From Clostridiaceae bacterium M8S5 (GTDB taxonomy: Bacteria; Bacillota; Clostridia; Tissierellales; MCWD3): a stretch of 64,000 bases of DNA. The DNA lies in NCBI GenBank assembly GCA_029227815.1, contig CP118523.1, positions 3,224,001 through 3,288,000 on the forward strand, read 5' to 3'. The notes under the pieces were generated by a model. It did no database searches. It had not been told where the DNA came from and saw only the letters and a list, made by a program, of their open reading frames with translations. A program made the translations under genes and the position numbers. This document shows positions 35,384 to 45,506 of this stretch, piece by piece. Numbering within the stretch: the stretch's first letter is position 1; each line of letters begins with the position of its first letter.

Positions 35384-36622
35384 CTATAGTTTTGAAACAT
35401 TCATATCCATTACTAAACATTTATTGTCACTATTTGGTAATGCTTTGCTTTTTGCTACACCTCTAAAATCGTCTCCATACATATCATACATGTTTGAAGA
35501 TACTTGAATTTCTGGTAATCTACCTATTATCTTCTCACCATCAAATAAATATGCAAGTTGAACTGGTGTTGAGAAATCTCCACTTGATGTAAAATCTCCT
35601 CCACTCGCTACCCAGATTAATATACCTACTTCACCTTTTAGCAACTCTTTTATATCTTCATTGGTTTGCTTTATGCTATAAGTAATATTCACATTATTAG
35701 AAGGTTTGTCATAATATCCACCTGTAGCACTTCCTGTTTGCTTTAGATTATATTTTCTAGCCGTTGTTTTACTTGTATAAGGTAGTTTAAATACTCCTTC
35801 TTCTATTATAGCAAATCTATAGTCCTCATTCACCACTCCTTCTGTATCAAAGAATGGTTCTACAGCTACATCTTCTGGATTAAAAGTATTGTATATTGTG
35901 AATTTTTCATTAAACAACTTTTCTCCGATTTTGTTACTAAATTTTGAGTAGCCAGCTCCATACAACTCTCCATTTGATTCTTGGCGTAATTTATTTACGA
36001 AACTTTCTGATAGATCATGTAAGATAATTACTGGCATTTTAGTCTTTTCAGGTAATTCTACAACATTTCTATATCCATCTAATATTTTATCAATATCATT
36101 TAAGAAATTTTCTCTATTATATTTCTTACCCTCACAAAAAATATATCCATCCATTATGTTTACTGATTTCTTTTCTGTAAACAATAATGAAAATTCTAAC
36201 CCCTTACCATGATACCTCAAATCAAGATTGTTGTCATTGCAGAGTGTAACTTCTCTTTCTTTGAGTTTAAAATTTCCTGAGAAATCAAAATCTGAATGAT
36301 TTGATTTCAAATGTGATAATACCTCTTCAACTTCATCCTTTAAATCTTCTTTAATAATATCAGGTGTATCTTCTAACTTCTTAACCATGTTCTTGCTAGG
36401 CTCATCTTCATATACCACATTAAAATCTAATGCTTTTATAGCTTCTTTCTCTAACTCACCTTCATCAAAACTTCCGATTGCTCCAGCTATACCTATCTTT
36501 CCATTATCATATATTCTAATACCTGTTTTGACTGTATCTTTTGTTCTAGTAGATTGTATTGAAGTATTAGCTATTATTACAGCACTCTCTTTGTTTTTAT
36601 CTATATACTTTTCCTTTATCAT
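35384..36622 (-). CDS. TldE/PmbA-family protein
   Basis: 412 residues of the PmbA/TldE family, lacking the HExxxH motif of its partner. The C-terminal part shows LKQTGSATGGYY and a block ending SGDFSTPVQLAYLFDG-like with GEKIIGRLPEI. Forms a heteromeric protease with TldD that trims unfolded or modified peptides. Encoded 19 bp after tldD, with GGGGG-rich ribosome binding site. Confidence 0.85.
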   Translation of the reverse strand: MIKEKYIDKNKESAVIIANTSIQSTRTKDTVKTGIRIYDNGKIGIAGAIGSFDEGELEKEAIKALDFNVVYEDEPSKNMVKKLEDTPDIIKEDLKDEVEEVLSHLKSNHSDFDFSGNFKLKEREVTLCNDNNLDLRYHGKGLEFSLLFTEKKSVNIMDGYIFCEGKKYNRENFLNDIDKILDGYRNVVELPEKTKMPVIILHDLSESFVNKLRQESNGELYGAGYSKFSNKIGEKLFNEKFTIYNTFNPEDVAVEPFFDTEGVVNEDYRFAIIEEGVFKLPYTSKTTARKYNLKQTGSATGGYYDKPSNNVNITYSIKQTNEDIKELLKGEVGILIWVASGGDFTSSGDFSTPVQLAYLFDGEKIIGRLPEIQVSSNMYDMYGDDFRGVAKSKALPNSDNKCLVMDMNVSKL

Positions 36623-36641
36623 CCTACTTACCCCCTTTTAT

Positions 36642-37979
36642 CTATCTAACATTTATATTTTTAACTCTCATGTATGGGCCACCCATTCCTACTGGTAACG
36701 GAAACTGTTCCATTTTACCACAACCACCTAGTACAAATGATAGAACCTCACATTCATTAGATAATCCATCGACTTCCCCCAGTGTCTCAAATACATTTCC
36801 TGTGATTACTGCAATCTTAACTGGATTTGTTATCTTTCCATTCTTAACTCTATAAGCTAGTGATGGTGCTATAGTAAACGTAGACATTCCGCTTCCATGT
36901 TTTATGGTTTCTATATATATACCATCTTCAACTTCATTAAATAACTCTTCTTTGGTTTTGTCTCCACCAAGAATATATGTGCTTGTCATCCTAACTATAG
37001 GCTCAAACTCAAAACTGACTGCCCTTGCATTACCTGTTAACTCTTCGTCTAACTCTACTGCGGTAGCTACACTATGTAACCTTCCTGATAATATACCATT
37101 CTTGATTAAAAACGTCTCCTCTGTTTTTGTTCCTTCATCATCAAATGGCACATATCCACTTCCCGGTGTCATCCCATAATCAACTATTGTTAATATATCC
37201 GAACCTACTTTTTTACCTATAGCCCATTCTTTTTTCATAGTTTCATTTCCTACCATAAAATCTGCTTCACTTTTATGCCCAAAGCTTTCATGTGCAAATA
37301 CACCTGTTGTTATTGGTGACATTATTACTGTATATTTCCCTGGCTCAACTGGCTGTGCGTTCAAAAGTGCATCTTCACACTGTTTTAATCTTTTTACCAT
37401 ATCTTCTTCTAAGTTATTAAGGAAGCTGAAATTATCACCATCTTTAGAGAAACCATCTGCGAAATTTTCACCTTCATGCTCTAGTGCAAAGACAAATTTG
37501 AATCCTGCTTTTTGTGTATCGTACTCAATTTCTGTTCCCTTAGATGAATAAAAGCTTATAATTTTCTTAAAATCTACATACCTAGCTGTAAATACCTTTA
37601 GATATTTTGAATCAACAAATTTAAAATAACTCTCTATTAAATCCATCTTATCTTTTCTAGATACTTTAGTAACATCATTTTCCTTGTCGTATTTAAAAAC
37701 CTTCTCTTTGTTAACTTGATATTTCATAACTATAGGATTATTGTTTATATCTTCGTTAGGTATGGCTTTCTTTGCAAGCTTATCTATCTCTTCTTGAATA
37801 TTATCTACATTTGTAGTAGATGCATAATGCCATATGTTACCGTCAAATACTCTAATAAATACTGCTTTGTGCTTTGATGCTTTAAAATCTTCTAACTTTC
37901 GTTGTTCATATTTAATATCTGTGTTAAATACTTCTTCAATTCTTACATCTGTGTATAGATTTTTTGGAAATTTAAACAT
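36642..37979 (-). CDS. tldD: TldD-family zinc metalloprotease
   Basis: 445 residues. The active site motif HESFGHKSEAD (residues ~235) is complete, followed by DYGMTPGSGYVPFDDEGT and the C-terminal CEVLSFVLGGCGKMEQFPLP. In E. coli TldD/TldE completes microcin B17 maturation and degrades CcdA. Here it could process small peptides, possibly those of the peptide cluster at 58-64 kb (inference). ATG after AAGGGGG. Confidence 0.88.
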   Translation of the reverse strand: MFKFPKNLYTDVRIEEVFNTDIKYEQRKLEDFKASKHKAVFIRVFDGNIWHYASTTNVDNIQEEIDKLAKKAIPNEDINNNPIVMKYQVNKEKVFKYDKENDVTKVSRKDKMDLIESYFKFVDSKYLKVFTARYVDFKKIISFYSSKGTEIEYDTQKAGFKFVFALEHEGENFADGFSKDGDNFSFLNNLEEDMVKRLKQCEDALLNAQPVEPGKYTVIMSPITTGVFAHESFGHKSEADFMVGNETMKKEWAIGKKVGSDILTIVDYGMTPGSGYVPFDDEGTKTEETFLIKNGILSGRLHSVATAVELDEELTGNARAVSFEFEPIVRMTSTYILGGDKTKEELFNEVEDGIYIETIKHGSGMSTFTIAPSLAYRVKNGKITNPVKIAVITGNVFETLGEVDGLSNECEVLSFVLGGCGKMEQFPLPVGMGGPYMRVKNINVR

Positions 37980-38007
37980 TTTTTTACCCCCTTAATTTTT
38001 TAACCTT

Positions 38008-38874
38008 TTATTCTAGTAATTCATAACTGCTCATCATAAATGGCATATTTAAATTACTCAATACTTTTTCTAGTAATATACCTTCTTTTCTATCATAGTT
38101 AAATCCATAGCTTGCCCTAATACATGCAGTTATAAATTGAACGCCTCTATCTAATGCCATAGGTAGACTATCTCCATTTAATAAGCTTCCTACTATAACG
38201 CTTGTAAACGCATCTCCTGTTCCAGGAAAATGAGCAGGTATGTATTGACAGCTAACTTTCCAAAACTTATTTTGTAGACTATCATAGGCAATAACCGACG
38301 TGTTTTTTGTGTCTGTTTCCGGAACACTAGTTATGATTACTGTTTTGGCACCCATATCTGACAATCTCCTTAGCCAGCTTTTTACATTTTCCTCGGAAAT
38401 ATTTTTATCATATTTTTCTCCAAGAAGAAACGCTGCTTCTGTAAAATTAGGTGTTATTATATCAGCTTTACACACTAGTTCTTTCATATTCTGAACCATT
38501 TCATCGTCCATTGTACTGTATAAGTGACCATTATCCGCCATAACAGGATCTACAACTACTAAACACTTTTCATGATTAAATTTGTCTATGAATTTGGATA
38601 TTATATCTATTTGTCTACTAGAACCTAAAAAACCACTGTAAATACAATCAAATTCTATTTTTTCTTTAACCCAATGATTAATATAATCACCCATATTGTC
38701 CGTAAAATCTACAAATGTATAATCATTGAATTCTGTATGGCTTGATAATACAGCTGTTGGTAGTGGGCATACTTGTATACCCATTGTTGATATTATCGGT
38801 ATAATCACTGATAAAGAAGCTCTACCAAACCCCGCCAAATCATGTATAGCCGCTACTCTCTTTACTTGGTTCAT
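38008..38874 (-). CDS. Pyridoxamine/pyridoxal kinase (PdxY/ThiD-like)
   Basis: 288 residues of the ribokinase-like fold: HDLAGFGRASLSVIIPIIST at the N-terminus, VVVDPVMADNGHLYS, DIITPNFTEAAFLLG and the catalytic PGTGDAFTSVI. Phosphorylates vitamin B6 vitamers in the cytoplasm. The clostridial 'pyridoxamine kinase' annotation fits best; a hydroxymethylpyrimidine kinase role is less likely. ATG after AAGGAAGTG. Confidence 0.82.
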   Translation of the reverse strand: MNQVKRVAAIHDLAGFGRASLSVIIPIISTMGIQVCPLPTAVLSSHTEFNDYTFVDFTDNMGDYINHWVKEKIEFDCIYSGFLGSSRQIDIISKFIDKFNHEKCLVVVDPVMADNGHLYSTMDDEMVQNMKELVCKADIITPNFTEAAFLLGEKYDKNISEENVKSWLRRLSDMGAKTVIITSVPETDTKNTSVIAYDSLQNKFWKVSCQYIPAHFPGTGDAFTSVIVGSLLNGDSLPMALDRGVQFITACIRASYGFNYDRKEGILLEKVLSNLNMPFMMSSYELLE

Positions 38875-39056
38875 TTATTCACTTCCTTTATTAAAACACA
38901 TTTTTTCATAATATTTAGGCAACTTAAGACATGAATAACATATATATATTATATACCATTTTTTCATTTATGTCATTATTAATTTTAATAATATTATTAC
39001 AAAATTATATTAATTTATTTTAACTGTTCATTAATCAATTTAAAAAAACATATTAA

Positions 39057-39084
39057 AATAGCTGTTTAAATTTAAACAGCTATT
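39057..39084 (-). terminator. Terminator of the DUF4026-like gene
   Basis: Perfect 28-bp palindrome (AATAGCTGTTTAAA and its complement), followed by TTTTAATATGTTTTTTT on the minus strand, overlapping the stop region. Confidence 0.75.
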
Positions 39085-39086
39085 AT

Positions 39087-40376
39087 CTAATGGATTTCAT
39101 TTTCCATTTGATAAAATCTATATATACTATCTGGTGTAAATTCTTCTGTTGGTGAGTATATTATCCAATCTGTCATTGTATCTAGATCATATATAACTCT
39201 GTCTTCTTCTTTCATTTTTGATACCCAGTATGGTTTATTAAGTAATACTGCATCAACTTTATCATCATATATACTTTCAACATTAAACCATAAATGCTCT
39301 TTTTGATTTATGTCCTCATAACTATCTACTATTATTCCTAGCTTAATTAAAAATCTCCATCCTTTAATATGTTTATAAAAACTTAAAATATTTCTAAAAT
39401 GCTCAAATCTTTCTTTTGCTAAACTAGACATTCTATCCGTCTCTGATGTTGTAACATAAAATACTGGATTATCTTGCAGTAATCCGTGATATATACTTGG
39501 ATGAGTAAATTGTTTATCTTTTACTGCAAATAGTATACCTGAAGGTCTGTCATGCAATCCATCTTGCCTATCTTCTTTCCCGCCTACTATAATTTCTTCT
39601 ATTTTTAACTCTTGTTTTATTTTTTTTAGGCCTTTTTCCCAAGGAACCCAGACAAAATCCATTCCATCACCGACATCAACTACTTTTTCAGTTCTTATCA
39701 TACCATTCTCTATAAATCTTTTAGCTATAGTATTTATAATAGATATGTACTCGTCAGGCTCAAACTCTATTTCTACTATTTCTATTTCTACACAACCACA
39801 TCTATGTAAACCATGAGTATGTAACCAATACTTAGTTTCTTCATCATACTCATCATATACAACATGTACAGAATATAAGTATGTTGGACTAGGGCATATA
39901 TCAGAATTAGCTACTAATTTTAGCCACTCACCTGATAAAAGCTTTAAACTACTAATATCTAATAATAAACCTTTATTGGGTACAATGGCATCCAATATTT
40001 TAAGTTGTATATGATAAGAAACTAGTGAATCATTATCAAAATACATTTTGCTTTCTATATATTGTGTTTTGTTTTTTAAGCAACTTAGTTCATCTGCTCC
40101 AAGTTTATTTCCTAATTTCATTATCTCAAGGTCTAATTCCTTTAAATTATAAATATGGAATTCTACTTTAAAGTTCTTATTTTGAATTAATATATCACAG
40201 TTAAGTTTTTCTTGTGTGATTCTAACATTTTTTACATCAAACAATTGACTATTCTTTAGATTGTATAAGATGTTCTCAAATGTAAATATGTATTCTGTAT
40301 GAGGTACTATACCCATTACCGAGGGTAATTTAGTTTTTCCATCCATAAGGTACTCATATAATTCATTATTTTTCAT
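39087..40376 (-). CDS. DUF4026-like protein with a DUF2314-like C-terminal part
   Basis: 429 residues, soluble. The N-terminal ~280 residues (LPSVMGIVPHTEYIFTFENI ... WLHTHGLHRCGCVEIEI) resemble DUF4026, and the last ~90 residues (EHLWFNVESIYDDKVDAVLL ... DLDTMTDWIIYSP) resemble DUF2314. Possibly an immunity or interaction protein; function unknown. ATG behind AAAGGAGG. Single gene with its own terminator. Confidence 0.6.
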   Translation of the reverse strand: MKNNELYEYLMDGKTKLPSVMGIVPHTEYIFTFENILYNLKNSQLFDVKNVRITQEKLNCDILIQNKNFKVEFHIYNLKELDLEIMKLGNKLGADELSCLKNKTQYIESKMYFDNDSLVSYHIQLKILDAIVPNKGLLLDISSLKLLSGEWLKLVANSDICPSPTYLYSVHVVYDEYDEETKYWLHTHGLHRCGCVEIEIVEIEFEPDEYISIINTIAKRFIENGMIRTEKVVDVGDGMDFVWVPWEKGLKKIKQELKIEEIIVGGKEDRQDGLHDRPSGILFAVKDKQFTHPSIYHGLLQDNPVFYVTTSETDRMSSLAKERFEHFRNILSFYKHIKGWRFLIKLGIIVDSYEDINQKEHLWFNVESIYDDKVDAVLLNKPYWVSKMKEEDRVIYDLDTMTDWIIYSPTEEFTPDSIYRFYQMENEIH

Positions 40377-40484
40377 ATAGCCTCCTTTAATGTCTTAAAG
40401 CTATAATAATTATAACATACCTGTAGCGGTATTTATATCATCCCACCACTTTATTAACACTGTTAATTACCTATTTTACCTACA

Positions 40485-40513
40485 AAAAAGTCATCCATAT
40501 TAGATGACTTTTT
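40485..40513 (-). terminator. Terminator of the ArsR-GNAT-methyltransferase operon
   Basis: Stem AAAAAGTCATC / GATGACTTTTT with a 7-nt loop. Confidence 0.85.
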
Positions 40514-40543
40514 CATAGTTTTATAAGTATTATGAATATATAC

Positions 40544-41278
40544 TTATTTCTGTGCTTTTATATAGGTTGCTCCTGTATGATATTCAATGTTGATTCCTTT
40601 ATCTATTTCTAATTGAATATTTTTTATACCTTCATTAATTTCTTCATCACTTAAAGCTGTAAACATTGAATATGCTCTCTTTTTTGCTATATTAATAAGA
40701 AGTTTTCCATAGTTTTTTACTGGTGGCATATTTACAATCCCTGACTTAATATTTTTATAATTATTGCATGTTAGCAAACCAGCTAATTCATCAAAACTTT
40801 GGTATCTGTTTAATTCATACTTTAATGTTTTGGGAAAGTATTTTGTAGTAAGTCTATTTTTTATATGCTCATGACTATCTGTAAATATGTATAAACGCCC
40901 ATTATCTTTTAGTATTCTATATATATTATTAAAGAAAATTTCTTCCTCTTTAATATGGTGTATAACATCTACCATATAGATTAAATCGAATTGATTATCT
41001 TTATAATCTTCTAGCCTGATAGCATCTCCAGCTGTAAAAGCCACATTATTACATTTTTCCTTAGCTTTTAAAAGCATACCAGTTGATTGATCTATACCAT
41101 ATAAATTAAAACATTCTGGCATCATTTTTATATAATTACCTGTTCCACATCCTATTTCTAAAATATTGTCACCTACTTGTAAATCACTACATCTGAGCAT
41201 CTCTTTTATTATCTCGTAATCTCCATCTCTAACATCATCATACACCTTACTTATTTCATCATAATTATAGACAATCAT
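40544..41278 (-). CDS. Class I SAM-dependent methyltransferase
   Basis: 244 residues with the Methyltransf_11 pattern: ILEIGCGTGNYIKMM (motif I, ~40), YGIDQSTGMLLKAKEKC, LIYMVDVIHHIK and DNGRLYIFTDSHEH. Small-molecule methyltransferase of unknown substrate. Third gene of the ArsR operon, 9 bp after the GNAT gene. Confidence 0.85.
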   Translation of the reverse strand: MIVYNYDEISKVYDDVRDGDYEIIKEMLRCSDLQVGDNILEIGCGTGNYIKMMPECFNLYGIDQSTGMLLKAKEKCNNVAFTAGDAIRLEDYKDNQFDLIYMVDVIHHIKEEEIFFNNIYRILKDNGRLYIFTDSHEHIKNRLTTKYFPKTLKYELNRYQSFDELAGLLTCNNYKNIKSGIVNMPPVKNYGKLLINIAKKRAYSMFTALSDEEINEGIKNIQLEIDKGINIEYHTGATYIKAQK

Positions 41279-41287
41279 TCGTCCCTC

Positions 41288-42019
41288 CTATTTAACTCTA
41301 TACCAGTAATAATATTGGTGTTTATAACCTAATTTCCTATATAAATCTACTGCTGGTGTATTACTATCTACTACCTGTAAATATGTTTTGTTTACTCCTC
41401 TTTCTTTAGCCTCGTATAGCAGTGTATTCATTATTTTTTTAGCAAACCCTTTTCTTCTATAGTTTGGCTTAACAAATATCCCATATATCCCTATATATCC
41501 TCGTTCTATAATACCTAAACCGACTCCCACACATTCGCCATCTATGATTATTGATGCACATAATGGTTGTTGTACTAGATTTCTGTATATTTTCTTCGAA
41601 GCTTCTGCATGTTCTTTACTTTTATTACTTATGCTATTAGAATAATCTAGCCAACCATCAAACATTGTATCTTCAATATTAACATCATTATCTATTTTTA
41701 TGTTATTATCTATATCCATTGTCATGACACCTGTTTTAGCCTGTATTTCGTAACCTCTTGCCTCTAATAAACTATCTACTTTTAAACTTTCTTCATCTTC
41801 TGTTATTTTGAATACTGTTTTTATACTCTCTTTCTCATAGATACAAGAACAAACATCTATTTTTTCTTCCAAAGGCAGTGTTGAGTTACTCACAGGATAA
41901 ACCGAATTTGCCCTTTTGCTTTTAGAATTCTCGGTTATTCTTATAACCCATCCATCATATAAAACTGTCTTTAACGAAGGCATTGCGTTCATTGTTAGTT
42001 CTTCAATAAGTCTTATCAT
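41288..42019 (-). CDS. GNAT-family acetyltransferase
   Basis: 243 residues. N-terminal region IEELTMNAMPSLKTVLYDGW is common in a group of GNATs with an extra N-terminal domain. The C-terminal domain carries IYGIFVKPNYRRKGFAKKIM and LYRKLGYKHQYYYWYR. Its ATG overlaps the ArsR-like gene's stop codon (4-bp overlap), so translation is coupled. Confidence 0.85.
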   Translation of the reverse strand: MIRLIEELTMNAMPSLKTVLYDGWVIRITENSKSKRANSVYPVSNSTLPLEEKIDVCSCIYEKESIKTVFKITEDEESLKVDSLLEARGYEIQAKTGVMTMDIDNNIKIDNDVNIEDTMFDGWLDYSNSISNKSKEHAEASKKIYRNLVQQPLCASIIIDGECVGVGLGIIERGYIGIYGIFVKPNYRRKGFAKKIMNTLLYEAKERGVNKTYLQVVDSNTPAVDLYRKLGYKHQYYYWYRVK

Positions 42020-42930
42020 TTTATCCCTCCTAATATAAAATTGTTTATATCTTCTAGTGCTTGTTTTACTTTGACTTCATCAAGGTAATAGTATATTGAA
42101 TTACCTTCCCTAGCTTGTATATCTACAAAATTTGTATCTTTAAATATCTTCAAATGTCTAGACACTGTTGAAGCATTGACTTTCAATATCTGTGCTATTT
42201 CATTTGCACTCATACTTTTATTAGTTAATAATTTAAGTATCTTAAGTCTAGTCTTATCGTTAAATGCTGATGTCTTTAACAACAGCATATCTGAAGGGTC
42301 TGTAGGTGTTATTTGCTGGCTATCTAGTCCTATATAAAAGATAAAATCACTATTGTTATACCAAAATGTAAAGTTTCTACATGCGTACAATGATGGCATA
42401 ATTATTATGTTTTCTATAGATTTAATCTCTACTTCTAAATCTGGTTTAATATGAAAACTTATTATATCGTTACATATATCAAATCTATCTGTTATGCTTT
42501 GTAGGTATTTAAACAGTCCCTTTTCGTTCACTTTCTTATCAATGTGAAATACTTTTTCTACTAACTGCTTATGGTTTTTAGAAATCTCAATATTAAAATA
42601 CTTCTGCCACATAAATATTAAAAAATTGATGTTACTTAAGTTGTTATTACAATCGTTTAGAACTAATGCAGGGTTTTTAATTAATTTTAAAAACAGTTCT
42701 TCTATTATTACATTGTTTTTTAATGTAATATCAATAGCTTTTTCAATAGTATCAAGATATCCATTATTTTCATCTCCTATATCATTAATACTTTTTAATT
42801 CCTCTTTTTCTAACTTAGCCATTAAATCTAATAATTGAGTACAATAAGGTTTGAACCTCTCACCCATATATATCTCTCTAAAACTGAGTAGCATATCCAA
42901 AAATCCATAGTATCCTTGTTTGAGTTTCAC
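42016..42930 (-). CDS. ArsR-like transcriptional regulator with a large N-terminal domain
   Basis: 304 residues. A C-terminal winged helix (residues ~215-290: DKTRLKILKLLTNKSMSANE, VNASTVSRHLKIFKDTNFVD) follows a ~200-residue N-terminal region with no recognised domain, probably a ligand sensor. GTG 42930 follows AGAGGTG; the frame extends upstream but through its own promoter. An 8-bp inverted repeat overlaps the -10 region, so self-repression is likely. Heads the GNAT-methyltransferase operon. Confidence 0.8.
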   Translation of the reverse strand: MKLKQGYYGFLDMLLSFREIYMGERFKPYCTQLLDLMAKLEKEELKSINDIGDENNGYLDTIEKAIDITLKNNVIIEELFLKLIKNPALVLNDCNNNLSNINFLIFMWQKYFNIEISKNHKQLVEKVFHIDKKVNEKGLFKYLQSITDRFDICNDIISFHIKPDLEVEIKSIENIIIMPSLYACRNFTFWYNNSDFIFYIGLDSQQITPTDPSDMLLLKTSAFNDKTRLKILKLLTNKSMSANEIAQILKVNASTVSRHLKIFKDTNFVDIQAREGNSIYYYLDEVKVKQALEDINNFILGGIK

Positions 42931-42941
42931 GAAATCACCTC

Positions 42942-42967
42942 TTTGCATATTTGTGCATCTATGCAAA
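42942..42967. promoter_or_regulatory. Operator-like inverted repeat of the ArsR operon
   Basis: TTTGCATA / TATGCAAA with a 10-bp spacer, touching the -10 box and reaching to the start codon region. Fits an ArsR-type autorepressor site. Confidence 0.6.
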
Positions 42968-42995
42968 TAATAGCATGTTTTTTTGTCTTTGTCAA
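42967..42995 (-). promoter_or_regulatory. Promoter of the ArsR operon
   Basis: TTGACA (42990-42995), 17-bp spacer, TATTAT (42967-42972) on the minus strand. Confidence 0.75.
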
Positions 42996-43262
42996 TGAAT
43001 CTCAGAATATTTTTTGTAATTTTTAGGTAGTTTTGAATGTATTTATACCAAAATCGTATCTGCTTCAAGTTGGTTGATCGGAAGTCTGTAGAAATACTCT
43101 GGTAGGACGAAATGATTAGTTTTTTGTAATTTTTCACTTGAATTTTTCTCTAAAAATAGAGTAATGTCTTTACCAATTAGGCAAAATGATAATGAGCTAT
43201 GTCTTTTCACATGACATGCTTTTCAACTTTTCAAGTCTGATACCCTTTTACCCATATAAAGT

Positions 43263-43291
43263 AAAGAGCAACACTCTAAGTGTAGCTCTTT
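43263..43291 (-). terminator. Terminator of the serpin gene
   Basis: Stem AAAGAGC / GCTCTTT with inner ACACT / AGTGT, 46 bp beyond the serpin stop codon. The rest of 42996-43262 holds nothing recognisable. Confidence 0.7.
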
Positions 43292-43336
43292 TATCCCTTA
43301 TAGTTATTTTAGCTGGTCATATATTTATAAGTAAAT

Positions 43337-44551
43337 TTAATTTTTATTAGGATCATAAACAACTCCCATAAACAATACAACGCCTGTTTCATTGTGTTTT
43401 ATTACATATATAAATGGTTTATTTACATGTAATTTTATGATATTTTCTTCAGGTGCCTCGCTCTCATTTACTTCAGCTGATGTTACTGCTGCTGCTTTTG
43501 TGCCCTCTTCATCTACCTGTATGACACATTTTTGTCTTATTATATCTGTCCATAATGGTGTATTAACTTCTAGTATTCCTGACAAATCAGCTTCGTTACT
43601 AGAAAACAAGTCTCTAATACCTATATCTTTCAAACACTTTGTCAAATCATTTTCTACCTTATATTCAAATCTTGGTAGTTTTATCTCGCAATTTCTATAC
43701 TCCATTTCTTTGATGCATTCTAGATTAAAATTCTTGATATAATCATCTATATCGCCTTTAGGTACTATTATATTCATGCTACAGTCTTTATATTTTAACT
43801 CTCCTGAGACAATTTTATCATCTTCATAACAATCAATTTTTCTTTCTTCATTCATCATTTTTACTTCTACTATCTCTTTGCTTTTTAATGTGAATTTTTC
43901 TTTTTTAGTATATCTCTTGTCAAATTTATCTACCCAATCCCCTTTAAAATATAACGTATTTATCACATATAATACCTTTAAATCATCTATATTTTCTATA
44001 TATTTTTTAATCAACCCATCTGTCTTTTCGCTTATCCAATTATTTATACTTTTCTTAGCATCTTTATTACTAAATTCTATGCTAAATGTATCTGTGTCGT
44101 AATATCTCCCAATTAACTGCTGAAAATCGCTTTTTATGTTTTTATCTTTATCTACCCACAATGAATTAGCTAAATTGATTATAGTATCTGTGTTTTTTGT
44201 CGTTTTAACTAATGCATTTATTATTATTGCATACTGCTCAGCCAACTCCATATTACTTAAACCTGCACTGTTTATTACTGTATCCAGTTCCTTTTTCGTA
44301 TTGTCTTTTGCACCTTGATTAATTGACGATAATACCATAGCTAGACTTATGGGTGAAACTATATTATTTGTTTTGCCATCAGAAGTAGCTTTAAAAGTTT
44401 TTACACCTAAACTGTTAATATCAGCTACAACGCCATTATTTAATGATTTATCTTTTATTTCAATCAATCTACTTGATGTCATCTTGTTATTTGTACAACC
44501 AACAAAACTAATTACTATGATAATTATAAAAATAGTACAAAATTTTTTCAA
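43337..44551 (-). CDS. Serpin-family protease inhibitor, lipoprotein
   Basis: 404 residues. Lipobox at VISFVGC (Cys ~19), then a full serpin domain: NIVSPISLAMVLSSINQGAK, LYVINTLYFKGDWVDKFD, the hinge VDEEGTKAAAVTSAEV (small residues as in inhibitory serpins) and the C-terminal NKPFIYVIKHNETGVVLFMG. The reactive loop runs through ESEAPEEN. Probably a surface-anchored suicide inhibitor of serine proteases. TTG start at 44551 behind GGGGGG. Confidence 0.88.
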   Translation of the reverse strand: MKKFCTIFIIIIVISFVGCTNNKMTSSRLIEIKDKSLNNGVVADINSLGVKTFKATSDGKTNNIVSPISLAMVLSSINQGAKDNTKKELDTVINSAGLSNMELAEQYAIIINALVKTTKNTDTIINLANSLWVDKDKNIKSDFQQLIGRYYDTDTFSIEFSNKDAKKSINNWISEKTDGLIKKYIENIDDLKVLYVINTLYFKGDWVDKFDKRYTKKEKFTLKSKEIVEVKMMNEERKIDCYEDDKIVSGELKYKDCSMNIIVPKGDIDDYIKNFNLECIKEMEYRNCEIKLPRFEYKVENDLTKCLKDIGIRDLFSSNEADLSGILEVNTPLWTDIIRQKCVIQVDEEGTKAAAVTSAEVNESEAPEENIIKLHVNKPFIYVIKHNETGVVLFMGVVYDPNKN

Positions 44552-44747
44552 CTCAAATCCCCCCTTATTCGGTTAGACTATGTATTTAAATAAATGTTCC
44601 CTCTTATCTATATAATGTCTAAATTATAGATTGTAGTAATTTTAACATTATATAGAAATTTAGTCTATCCCTGATGCTTTCTTTTTTAACGCAACATTTA
44701 TTGTTATTATTTGAAATTATTACACGCTATACTTGAAGCTGAAAAAG

Positions 44748-45506
44748 TTATACTTTACTACTCTTTATACTATTTTTCTTTAAAATATATCTAATAACCA
44801 AAAAATATAATATCATACAAATCAAGACTATAATTGCAACTATGAACGAAAATGTGTTTCGTATACTCTTTCCTGCTGTTGAATTGATTAAAACATCCCA
44901 AGTGGCTCCTACCCCCCAAAATATAGGAAACATTATAAACATATTATTGGTAATATAAATGACTGATGTATACATAATTCCTACATAAAATAGCTTTAAA
45001 AATTCTGGCTGAAACCCTGCATGATGTGAACTATAAAATATCGCAGTAAGTATGATTGCAGGTATTACTCCAAAAGCTCTCTCAAAATAAAATCTAAGAA
45101 ATCCATATATAAATACTATCTCAAATATACCTGCCATAAATATATATGTAATGGCATAAATATTGTTATAATCTATTACTATATGCTTATCAGTTTCTTT
45201 CATAAACATCATTAATAACCCTACACCAAGTAACACATTGATAATTAAACTTAGTGGTAGTTTTCTTTTTGTAATTCCAAGATCAGCTAAACTACCTTTT
45301 TTATTAATTAGAATATAATACAATGTAAATCCAATGCCAACTACCAATATCATTAATATATCTCTTAATATCACACATACTATTTTATTTAAAATTGTTT
45401 CTTCATGAAATAAACTCATAGTAAAGCTAAGTGTGATGACTATGATTCCGCACATTAAGGCAATATACGTATCTCTTGTCGGTTTAAATCTAAATAATCT
45501 ATTCAT
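44748..45506 (-). CDS. CPBP-family intramembrane protease-like protein
   Basis: 252 residues with about eight membrane helices. The CPBP active-site region reads FEIVFIYGFLRFYFER (a variant of EExxxR with one Glu replaced), then FYSSHHAGFQPE and FWGVGATWDVLI. The missing second Glu leaves activity doubtful. Its ATG directly abuts the PadR-type gene's stop codon, so the pair is one unit. Confidence 0.7.
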   Translation of the reverse strand: MNRLFRFKPTRDTYIALMCGIIVITLSFTMSLFHEETILNKIVCVILRDILMILVVGIGFTLYYILINKKGSLADLGITKRKLPLSLIINVLLGVGLLMMFMKETDKHIVIDYNNIYAITYIFMAGIFEIVFIYGFLRFYFERAFGVIPAIILTAIFYSSHHAGFQPEFLKLFYVGIMYTSVIYITNNMFIMFPIFWGVGATWDVLINSTAGKSIRNTFSFIVAIIVLICMILYFLVIRYILKKNSIKSSKV

